Source: Lachnospiraceae bacterium (GTDB taxonomy: Bacteria > Bacillota > Clostridia > Lachnospirales > Lachnospiraceae). Taken from it: a stretch of DNA of 64,000 nucleotides. The translations under genes and the position numbers were made by a program. The notes under the pieces were generated by a model, which saw only the letters and a list, made by a program, of their open reading frames with translations, was not told the DNA's origin and did not search any database. The stretch lies in assembly GCA_016288705.1 (NCBI GenBank), contig JAEELB010000072.1, positions 1 through 64,000 of the forward strand. The letters run 5' to 3'. Within the stretch, counting starts at the first letter, position 1; each line of letters begins with the position of its first letter. Positions 38,793-44,765 of the stretch are shown here, piece after piece.

Positions 38793-39350
38793 ATGGCTGA
38801 ATGTTTATTGTTTCTTGCAGAGGGATTTGAAGAGGTTGAGGCGCTTACACCGGTCGATCTGCTCAGACGCGCCGGGATCGGCGTCAAAACCGTCTCCGTA
38901 ACAAAAGATCACATGGTCACGGGCTCCCACGGGATCGGCGTCAGGGCAGATAAAGTATTCGATGATCTCGACCAGCAGACCATAGAAAAAACCGATATGC
39001 TGATCTTTCCCGGCGGAATGCCCGGCACCGAGAATCTTCGCGCTTTTGAGCCGCTTATGGAACTTCTCGATTATTTTGTGGAATCCGGAAAATATGTCTC
39101 CGCCATCTGCGCCGCTCCTACTCTTCTCGGACAGAGAGGTCATCTGAAGGGAAAGAAAGCCTGCTGCTATCCTGGACTTGAAGAAAAGCTTGAAGGAGCG
39201 GAGGTCTTCACCAATGCCTGCATATCCGACGGAAATATTATCACCTCAAGGGGCGCCGGCTGCGCTGTTGAGTTTTCCCTCGAGATCATCCGCAGGCTCC
39301 ACAGCTGGGATGAGGCTGAGAGGATATCAAGCTCCATAGTTCATAAATGA
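38793..39350 (+). CDS. DJ-1/PfpI family protein (YajL-like)
   Basis: 185 residues. Starts LLFLAEGFEEVEALTPVDLL, with IFPGGMPGTENLRAF and the nucleophilic-elbow cysteine in SAICAAPTLLG. ITSRGAGCAVEFSLEII is the typical C-terminal part. Such proteins are implicated in handling reactive carbonyls or oxidative stress; the exact reaction is disputed. A strong AAAAGGAGG precedes the ATG. It lies about 30 bases after rsmG and before the glutathione peroxidase gene. Confidence 0.88.
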   Translation: MAECLLFLAEGFEEVEALTPVDLLRRAGIGVKTVSVTKDHMVTGSHGIGVRADKVFDDLDQQTIEKTDMLIFPGGMPGTENLRAFEPLMELLDYFVESGKYVSAICAAPTLLGQRGHLKGKKACCYPGLEEKLEGAEVFTNACISDGNIITSRGAGCAVEFSLEIIRRLHSWDEAERISSSIVHK

Positions 39351-39365
39351 CAGGGAAAGCATTAT

Positions 39366-39387
39366 GACGGATCAATCGAGATCCGTC
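39366..39387 (+). terminator. Hairpin after the DJ-1 gene
   Basis: GACGGATC pairs perfectly with GATCCGTC around a 6-base loop, 16 bases after the stop codon, followed by TTGCCCTCTTTTA. The U-run is weak. Confidence 0.5.
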
Positions 39388-39467
39388 TTGCCCTCTTTTA
39401 TCAGCTTAAGGAACACATCCGCGATTTCCGGATCGAACTGTGTTCCTTTATTTTTTTCGATTTCATT
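39372..39467 (-). pseudogene. Remnant of the C-terminal end of an HD-GYP-type phosphodiesterase
   Basis: The minus strand reads EKNKGTQFDPEIADVFLKLI, then KEGKTDLD and a stop at 39372. GTQFDPEIxxVFL is the usual end of HD-GYP domains. An in-frame TAA at 39468 marks the upstream limit, so only about 32 residues survive, without start or catalytic parts. The sequence lies between two plus-strand genes and overlaps the hairpin at 39366-39387. Confidence 0.55.
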
Positions 39468-39534
39468 TTAGTCCAATTTACTGGGTACATTTTAGGTCTT
39501 ATTTTATCATTTCCAAAAATATAACAAAAAAGTG

Positions 39535-39563
39535 TTGACAAAACACATTGCACACAATATAAT
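39535..39563 (+). promoter_or_regulatory. Consensus promoter of the glutathione peroxidase gene
   Basis: TTGACA (39535-39540), exactly 17 bases, TATAAT (39558-39563): a perfect housekeeping-sigma promoter about 45 bases before the start codon. Confidence 0.9.
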
Positions 39564-39607
39564 GGGACACAACATAAAATCGTTTTGTAGATTTAAGGAG
39601 GCATATC

Positions 39608-40150
39608 ATGAGTATTTATGATTTAAGTGTTACTGCGGCAAACGGGGAAGAGATCCCCATGAAGGATTACGAAGGAAAGGTTTTGCTTGTGGTGAATACC
39701 GCCACCGGATGCGGCTTTACTCCCCACTACAAGGATATTGAGGAGATGTATGAGAAGTACCACGACAAGGGATTCGAGGTCATAGACGTTCCCTGCAATC
39801 AGTTTGCCGGACAGACACCCGGGACTGATGAGGAGATCCATGAATTCTGCACGCTGAAATACAACACGCAGTTTCCCCAGATGAAGAAATCCTATGTGAA
39901 CGGCGAGAACGCTATCCCGCTTTTCAAATATCTGAAGGAGCAGAAAGGCTTTGAAGGATTCGGAAAGGGACCTAAAGCTCTCGCCATGAGCGCGATGCTC
40001 TCTAAGATCGATAAGGATTACAAAAATAATCCCGAGATCAAATGGAACTTCACCAAATTTGTGGTTGACAGGAGCGGAAACGTGGTTGCCAGGTTTGAGC
40101 CTACGGCAAAGATGGAGCTCGTGGATAAATGTGTTGAGTCTCTGATCTGA
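39608..40150 (+). CDS. Glutathione peroxidase family protein (cysteine type)
   Basis: 180 residues. NTATGCGFTPHYKDIEEMY carries the peroxidatic cysteine, with VPCNQFAGQTPGTDEEI and WNFTKFVVDRSGNVVARF as the other signature blocks (Cys, Gln and Trp present). The active residue is encoded by a cysteine codon, not selenocysteine. It probably reduces hydroperoxides with thioredoxin-type donors, since Clostridia usually lack glutathione; that is inference. AAGGAGG precedes the ATG, and a consensus promoter and a terminator with a T7 run frame it as its own transcript. Confidence 0.92.
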   Translation: MSIYDLSVTAANGEEIPMKDYEGKVLLVVNTATGCGFTPHYKDIEEMYEKYHDKGFEVIDVPCNQFAGQTPGTDEEIHEFCTLKYNTQFPQMKKSYVNGENAIPLFKYLKEQKGFEGFGKGPKALAMSAMLSKIDKDYKNNPEIKWNFTKFVVDRSGNVVARFEPTAKMELVDKCVESLI

Positions 40151-40177
40151 CCGGAGACGGTCTGTGCTATAATATGT

Positions 40178-40232
40178 GTCAGGGTCGGACAGGATCTGTG
40201 GATGGTCTGGAAAACCGGCCCTGACTTTTTTT
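40178..40232 (+). terminator. Rho-independent terminator between the peroxidase and YczE-like genes
   Basis: GTCAGGGTCGG at 40178-40188 pairs with CCGGCCCTGAC at 40215-40225 (one T-G wobble) around a 26-base loop, followed by seven T. A TATAAT lies at 40168-40173, just before it, so it could also act as a leader attenuator of the next gene. Confidence 0.75.
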
Positions 40233-40244
40233 CGGGAGGGTAAT

Positions 40245-40913
40245 ATGAGAGTAGTCAGGAACGATCTGTTGAAACGAACGGGAATGTCATTATTCGGGGT
40301 GATCATCTGCGCCATCAGTGTGGGCATATTCAAGATCGCCGCGCTTGGGGTGGATCCCTTCCAGTCATTCATGGCAGGGCTGGATTCCGTGATCCCCATC
40401 GGCTTCGGGACTCTGTATGTGATCACCAACGCCGTCCTTCTTTTATTTGCGCTGGTATTTGACCGGCATTACATCGGTATCGCCACCTTTATCAATCTTT
40501 TCCTTCTGGGGTATATCACTCAGTTTACTTATGAGTTTCTTCAGACGGTCATTGTGGATCCCTCCATTGTTGTCAGATTTATCTGCCTCATCACCGGCAT
40601 TGTCATCATTTGCTTCGGCTCTGCCTTTTATATGACCGCCGACCTGGGAGTCTCCACTTATGACGCCATTGCCCTGATCATTTCCAATACCTGGAAAAAG
40701 GGGAAGTTTCAATATGTGCGCATTGCCACCGATCTGGTTTGCGTTCTGTTGGGCGTTATCCTGTTCTTATTATCGGGGGCAGGGGTCCTCCGGATCCCTG
40801 AGATCGCAGGCATCGGCACCATAATCACAGCCTTCTTTATGGGACCTCTTATTGAGTTCTTTAACGTACATATCGCCCGTCCTGTTCTTCATTCCGGCCG
40901 CGGGAAAGAATGA
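40245..40913 (+). CDS. YczE/YyaS-type integral membrane protein
   Basis: About 223 residues with five predicted membrane segments, for example MSLFGVIICAISVGIFKIAA, FGTLYVITNAVLLLFALVF, FICLITGIVIICFGSAFY and ATDLVCVLLGVILFLLSGAG. ALGVDPFQSFMAGL and ADLGVSTYDAIAL are the paired signature repeats of the YczE/YitT-like family. Function is unproven; relatives are suspected transporters. I chose the ATG at 40245, with GGGAGGG 6 bases upstream. It follows the terminator at 40178-40232 and precedes the first parS site. Confidence 0.82.
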   Translation: MRVVRNDLLKRTGMSLFGVIICAISVGIFKIAALGVDPFQSFMAGLDSVIPIGFGTLYVITNAVLLLFALVFDRHYIGIATFINLFLLGYITQFTYEFLQTVIVDPSIVVRFICLITGIVIICFGSAFYMTADLGVSTYDAIALIISNTWKKGKFQYVRIATDLVCVLLGVILFLLSGAGVLRIPEIAGIGTIITAFFMGPLIEFFNVHIARPVLHSGRGKE

Positions 40914-40929
40914 CCGGACGATCGATCTT

Positions 40930-40945
40930 TGTTTCACGTGAAACA
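40930..40945 (+). promoter_or_regulatory. parS centromere site 1
   Basis: TGTTTCACGTGAAACA, a perfect palindromic ParB (Spo0J) binding site. ParB is encoded 6.5 kb downstream. Confidence 0.95.
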
Positions 40946-40966
40946 TTCCAAATCACAAATTTAACA

Positions 40967-40975
40967 TTATCCACA
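40967..40975 (+). promoter_or_regulatory. DnaA box 1 near parS
   Basis: TTATCCACA, a perfect consensus DnaA box 21 bases after parS site 1, about 10 kb from the dnaA-rpmH origin. Confidence 0.8.
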
Positions 40976-40989
40976 AGCACACTATAAAT

Positions 40990-41005
40990 TGTTTCACGTG
41001 AAACA
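40990..41005 (+). promoter_or_regulatory. parS centromere site 2
   Basis: A second perfect TGTTTCACGTGAAACA, 44 bases after site 1. Downstream is a small inverted repeat TCACAT/ATGTGA. Confidence 0.95.
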
Positions 41006-41060
41006 TCCTACCACAAGTGCTTGTCACATTTATATGTGAAACAGCATCTATAATAATCTT

Positions 41061-41133
41061 TTTCAACAATTCACACACCTCGGATTTTTCAATGTTTAAC
41101 AAAATAAAAATCATGCGCTTTCCATTGTTGAAA
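41061..41133. repeat. 10-bp inverted repeat upstream of the lipoprotein gene
   Basis: TTTCAACAAT (41061-41070) and ATTGTTGAAA (41124-41133) are perfect inverted copies 53 bases apart in the leader of the Cys-rich lipoprotein. Possible operator pair; no known factor recognised. Confidence 0.4.
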
Positions 41134-41189
41134 GAATGTGATATATTGTCGCGTGGTATTGTAACTACAATGAGTAAAGGCTTGAAAGA

Positions 41190-41942
41190 ATGAAGAACAG
41201 AGAGATAATAACAGCTTTGGGGATCACGGCAGCGCTTACGGTGTCTGCCTGCGGTGCGGAAGCTGTGCCTGAGGAGACAGCAAAGGAGACAGGTTCTGTT
41301 TCGCCAGAAGAAAGCACACAGACAGTATCCGGATCTGAGGCGGTCACGGAGACAGATAAAGAAGAGAATTCCACCTTCGGATCTTTAAGTGTGACGGAGA
41401 CTGCGACTGAGTCATCATCCGTTTCCGAAGGATCATCTGTGGATCCGGGCTTTGGGATCGAGCCCATGGATCCCACGATAATGTATGGAAAGCAAACGGC
41501 AAACGTCAGAAAAGGCCCTTCCACGGATTACGAAATAGTGAAACAGATCGGGAAAAACGAGGAAGTGACTGTCATCGGCAAGACCAAAGCGGACAACGGA
41601 AAGATATGGTATGCGCTGAAGACAGATGACGGAAGCCCGGAACTGGTATCTTCAAGCCTGTTGTCTTCAGAAAAGCTCACCGCGGCAGCCCCCGGCTCCG
41701 GAGCAGGCGGAAGCTCAGCTGCGGTAAACCCGAGAGCTGCGGTGAAACCTCAGACCCCTGCGGATTGCTATATTGATTGTGAAGAAGGGGACGGAGACAG
41801 CAGCTATTGTGAGGGCGACTGCGGGATCTGTACTGACGGAAGTCCTTACTGTAACGGATTCTGCCGGTTTGACGACGATCTGCCCGTGGACTGCCAGTGT
41901 TTTGATTGCTTTACCGACTGCTGTTCGATCATAGCTGAGTGA
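41190..41942 (+). CDS. Lipoprotein with SH3b domain and 12-cysteine C-terminal tail; candidate radical-SAM substrate
   Basis: 250 residues. A lipoprotein signal ends in TVSAC (Cys21 would be lipidated). A Ser/Thr/Glu-rich linker (about 25-95) leads to an SH3b domain (about 99-162: TANVRKGPSTDYEIVKQIG) and a Gly/Ala/Pro hinge. The last 58 residues contain 12 cysteines between 193 and 245, with Asp/Glu-rich spacers: ADCYIDCEEGDGD, CEGDCGIC, CNGFC, CQCFDCFTDCC. I recognise no described Cys-rich family. Two SPASM radical-SAM enzymes follow directly, so the tail may be modified, for example by thioether cross-links between Cys and nearby acidic residues. That link is inference from gene order and composition. 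Confidence 0.8.
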   Translation: MKNREIITALGITAALTVSACGAEAVPEETAKETGSVSPEESTQTVSGSEAVTETDKEENSTFGSLSVTETATESSSVSEGSSVDPGFGIEPMDPTIMYGKQTANVRKGPSTDYEIVKQIGKNEEVTVIGKTKADNGKIWYALKTDDGSPELVSSSLLSSEKLTAAAPGSGAGGSSAAVNPRAAVKPQTPADCYIDCEEGDGDSSYCEGDCGICTDGSPYCNGFCRFDDDLPVDCQCFDCFTDCCSIIAE

Positions 41943-41983
41943 AGACCTTATATATACTCGTGAACATCCAAAACAGCAATTGT

Positions 41984-42030
41984 AAATGCGCAGCATCGGC
42001 GCATTTCCTGTAAGGACTTAGCGCTTACAG
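41984..42030 (+). other. Two tandem hairpins between the lipoprotein and radical-SAM genes
   Basis: Hairpin 1 (41984-42006): AAATGCGC/GCGCATTT, loop 7. Hairpin 2 (42008-42030): CTGTAAG/CTTACAG, loop 9. They lie in a 122-base gap. Neither has a long U-run. They may limit read-through so that substrate exceeds enzyme, or stabilise the upstream mRNA. Confidence 0.5.
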
Positions 42031-42064
42031 CGTTGTCGCACTCGTTACACTTTTTAATACGATC

Positions 42065-43348
42065 GTGATTTACGATAACAAGTACAAATTCAGCAAATAC
42101 AATATTGAAGCAGTCCATGGAGATGAGGGCAGAACATATCTGTTTAACTCATATTCGGGAAAAGGGCGGTGGATCGACGGCCCCGATCTTGATGATATCA
42201 AGGATAAGCGGGGGATCGATCTGGGCGACGTGCCTGAGGACCTGGCGGATGACGGGTTCATTGTCCCTGAAACCGCAGATGAATACGGCTCTCTGATGAA
42301 AGAGATCCATGAGATAAACCGGAAGTCAGATACTCTCTACTTCATAATAGCTACCACCAAAGCCTGCAACTACAGGTGTTATTACTGTTTCGAAGGCTCT
42401 CATATATCGAATGAAAATATGGACCCCGGGACCATGGAGGCTGTTTGCGCCTTCATCATCGGGAAGTGCAAAGAAAACCCGGGACTAAAAAGCCTTGTGC
42501 TGCAGTGGTTCGGAGGGGAGCCCCTGCTTTTCACGGAACCGATCCGCCGGATCACTCAAAGCCTTGCAGAATATGTACAAGCAAAAAAGATCGATCTCCG
42601 CGGACATATCACCACCAACGGAAGATTATTGACTCCTGATCTTGTGGATGAGATGGCTGATCTGTATCATATAAAGACCGTGCAGATCACTCTTGACGGT
42701 ACCGCTTCCGAATATGCGAGGATCAAGGGATGTTCGGAAGATGATTTCCTCAGGGTCATTGATAATATAAGATATGCTCAGGACAGGATGAAGGTTTTTA
42801 TCCGTCTGAACCTGAAGGATAATCTTGAATCCCTTAAGGAACTGATCGCTTATCTATATGACATGAAGTTGAAAGTCCATGTCAGGATATCGCATATATT
42901 TGACCTGTCCCAAAATCCGGAGGAATACCTTGCCTCTTACAGGGAATATACGGAAGAGCACAGGGAGCTGGCGGACTTCATCCGGGAAAAGGGTTATCTG
43001 AAGCTCTTCGGGGATATTTCAAAGATCCCCAAAAGGAGGCTGGTCTGCAAGGCCAATGCGTGCTGGCATTACGCTGTCGACATATATGGTAATCTCTTCA
43101 GGTGTGTGGAGAAAATAACGGATCCGGCATATTCCGTCGGAAATATATATGAAGGGATCACGGAACAGCAGCTTGACAGGCTCTTTCTTGAGAATCCTCT
43201 TTATGACCGATGCGGGGAGTGCGCTTACCTCCCCATGTGTCTCGGGAAATGCACCATGGAAAGGCTCATCGAAAATAAGGGCGTGGATTGTGAGACCGTG
43301 AAAAGATATATAAACGAAAACATCAAAAGGACAGTTGCCGGGAAGTAA
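42065..43348 (+). CDS. SPASM-domain radical-SAM enzyme 1, probable peptide or protein maturase
   Basis: 427 residues. An N-terminal region of about 85 residues (YNIEAVHGDEGRTYLFNSY, then DLDDIKDKRGIDLGDVPED) resembles the start of Cys-rich-peptide maturases. The radical-SAM core has CNYRCYYC (Cys 101, 105, 108), WFGGEPLL and QITLDGTASEYARIKG. The C-terminal SPASM region has CKANACWHYAVDIYGNLFRC and CGECAYLPMCLGKC, for auxiliary Fe-S clusters. The start is GTG without a clear ribosome-binding site, after an upstream in-frame stop. It is paralogous to the next gene, with which it overlaps by 14 bases. Likely substrate: the Cys-rich lipoprotein encoded just upstream. Confidence 0.85.
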   Translation: MIYDNKYKFSKYNIEAVHGDEGRTYLFNSYSGKGRWIDGPDLDDIKDKRGIDLGDVPEDLADDGFIVPETADEYGSLMKEIHEINRKSDTLYFIIATTKACNYRCYYCFEGSHISNENMDPGTMEAVCAFIIGKCKENPGLKSLVLQWFGGEPLLFTEPIRRITQSLAEYVQAKKIDLRGHITTNGRLLTPDLVDEMADLYHIKTVQITLDGTASEYARIKGCSEDDFLRVIDNIRYAQDRMKVFIRLNLKDNLESLKELIAYLYDMKLKVHVRISHIFDLSQNPEEYLASYREYTEEHRELADFIREKGYLKLFGDISKIPKRRLVCKANACWHYAVDIYGNLFRCVEKITDPAYSVGNIYEGITEQQLDRLFLENPLYDRCGECAYLPMCLGKCTMERLIENKGVDCETVKRYINENIKRTVAGK

Positions 43349-44654
43349 AGGGAGACAAAGAAAAACCATTGTGGGATCGTATAAATACAGCCGGTTCAAC
43401 ATAATAGCGGAGGAATCAGACGACCTGGTCCTGCTGTACAACACCTACACTCTCCGTTACCGGTACGTGGACAGGGTGGATCTCGACGACATTTACGAAA
43501 AGAAAGACATAGATCTCGGTGATGTGCCGGTGATCTTTGCGGAGGAAGGTTTCATTGTTCCGGATGGGGTGGACGAGATCAGGCGGCTGAAGGCGGATGT
43601 GAGGCGCCACTTCGAAAGATCTGACTTCATGTTCATATCTGTCTTTGTGACCCTGGCGTGCAATTACAGGTGTTCCTATTGTTTTGAAAAGGAGCATCTG
43701 TCCGGAACGGAACACATGACCCGGGAGACGGCGGAAGAGGTCGTGGATTTTATAAACCGGAGATATAAGGAGCATCCTTTTTCCAAGCCCCTCAGGATCA
43801 AGTGGTTCGGCGGAGAACCTTTGCTCAATATGGATATCATCAGATTCATTTCCGGTGCTCTGAAGCGAGAAGGTACGGATTTCGCTGCGAAGCTGTATAC
43901 CAACGGACGTTTCCTGGACCGGCAGAATGCAAAGGAGCTTAAAGAACTGGGAGTCACTGACGAGGTGGTGATACCCCTTGACGGAACGGCTCCGAACTAC
44001 GCGAGACTCAAAGGCTGCAGCGAAGCAGACTTTTACGAGACCTTAAAGAATATTAAGAATTCGGAAGACATCCTCAAAACCGTCATACACATAAATGTAT
44101 CCGAAGAAACGAAAGAGGACGCCCTTCCTCTGCTGAAACAGCTGAGGGATGAATTTCATATCGGTGCAAAGATTGTTCCGATAAATGTGGCGCCTCAGAA
44201 TACGGACTGTATCCGAAAGGACAACAGCATCGGGTTCGACGATTTCAGGACGGTTTCCGACAGGATAAGGAGCGGGAGAGCCGGCGGGATCAGGAGAGCA
44301 TACGGATGCGAAGGCAGGCATCCGGATTATTATGTGGTCGGGACCAAAGGGGAACTGTACGTTTGCGAACATCTCATAGGTCAAAAGGAACATCAGAAAG
44401 GAAATATCAGGGATCTGTCGGGAAGGATCGACAGGCACGGAACTATCTGGGACAGCGACAGGATAATAGACGATTGTTCCGGCTGTCCGCTTCTGCCGGT
44501 ATGCCTCGGGCGATGCACCTCCCAGAGATACTTAGATCATATAGATTGCGAAAAAGAGAAACGGATCAAAGCAGCGAAGGAAAGGATAATGGCCCTGGCC
44601 CGTGAGGCGGCAGTTAGAGGATCCCAGCCGGGAGCCCGGCTCATGGGCCAATAA
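43335..44654 (+). CDS. SPASM-domain radical-SAM enzyme 2, paralogue of the preceding enzyme
   Basis: 439 residues. The N-terminal domain again reads YSRFNIIAEESDDLVLLYNT and DLDDIYEKKDIDLGDVP. The radical-SAM cysteines are in CNYRCSYC (Cys 109, 113, 116), with WFGGEPLLNMD and PLDGTAPNYARLKGCSEADF. The SPASM part has VVGTKGELYVCEH and CSGCPLLPVCLGRC, though its first block keeps fewer cysteines than in enzyme 1. Start is TTG (AAAGG upstream) overlapping the previous gene; a GTG at 43371 is an alternative. Two diverged maturases side by side suggest sequential or distinct modifications of the same substrate. Confidence 0.85.
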   Translation: MPGSKGRQRKTIVGSYKYSRFNIIAEESDDLVLLYNTYTLRYRYVDRVDLDDIYEKKDIDLGDVPVIFAEEGFIVPDGVDEIRRLKADVRRHFERSDFMFISVFVTLACNYRCSYCFEKEHLSGTEHMTRETAEEVVDFINRRYKEHPFSKPLRIKWFGGEPLLNMDIIRFISGALKREGTDFAAKLYTNGRFLDRQNAKELKELGVTDEVVIPLDGTAPNYARLKGCSEADFYETLKNIKNSEDILKTVIHINVSEETKEDALPLLKQLRDEFHIGAKIVPINVAPQNTDCIRKDNSIGFDDFRTVSDRIRSGRAGGIRRAYGCEGRHPDYYVVGTKGELYVCEHLIGQKEHQKGNIRDLSGRIDRHGTIWDSDRIIDDCSGCPLLPVCLGRCTSQRYLDHIDCEKEKRIKAAKERIMALAREAAVRGSQPGARLMGQ

Positions 44655-44659
44655 GAAAA

Positions 44660-44675
44660 TGTTTCACGTGAAACA
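44660..44675 (+). promoter_or_regulatory. parS centromere site 3
   Basis: A third perfect TGTTTCACGTGAAACA, 5 bases after the stop of the second radical-SAM gene. Confidence 0.95.
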
Positions 44676-44695
44676 TTTAAATCACAAAGTTAACA

Positions 44696-44704
44696 TTATC
44701 CACA
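44696..44704 (+). promoter_or_regulatory. DnaA box 2 near parS
   Basis: TTATCCACA, a perfect consensus box 20 bases after parS site 3. Confidence 0.8.
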
Positions 44705-44765
44705 AGAGCACAACAGATAGAAGAGACCGGATCAAAAACACACAACAGGTAGCGGAGACAATATC

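Larger units (their letters stand above)
40930..40977 (+). repeat. parS plus DnaA-box module, copy 1
   Basis: A 48-bp unit made of parS, a short spacer, AAATCACAAATTTAACA and TTATCCACAAG. It recurs at 44660-44706 with two base changes and one indel. The two copies, in direct orientation, flank the lipoprotein and radical-SAM genes. Confidence 0.9.
44660..44706 (+). repeat. parS plus DnaA-box module, copy 2
   Basis: Near-identical to 40930-40977: parS, a short spacer, AAATCACAAAGTTAACA and TTATCCACAAG, in the same orientation, 3.7 kb further on. It lies in the leader of the DUF6311-like gene, as copy 1 lies in the leader of the lipoprotein gene. Confidence 0.9.

Noticed and set aside
39608..40150. 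Selenocysteine-type glutathione peroxidase
   Set aside because: The active-site position is an ordinary TGC cysteine codon, with no in-frame TGA.
40178..40225. Known riboswitch (fluoride, preQ1, guanidine) before the YczE-like gene
   Set aside because: The conserved cores of these classes are not present; only a stem with a large loop and T-run is seen.
40914..41189. Insertion-sequence ends or att sites around the radical-SAM cassette
   Set aside because: The flanking direct repeats are functional parS plus DnaA-box modules, and no transposase or integrase is encoded within or beside them.
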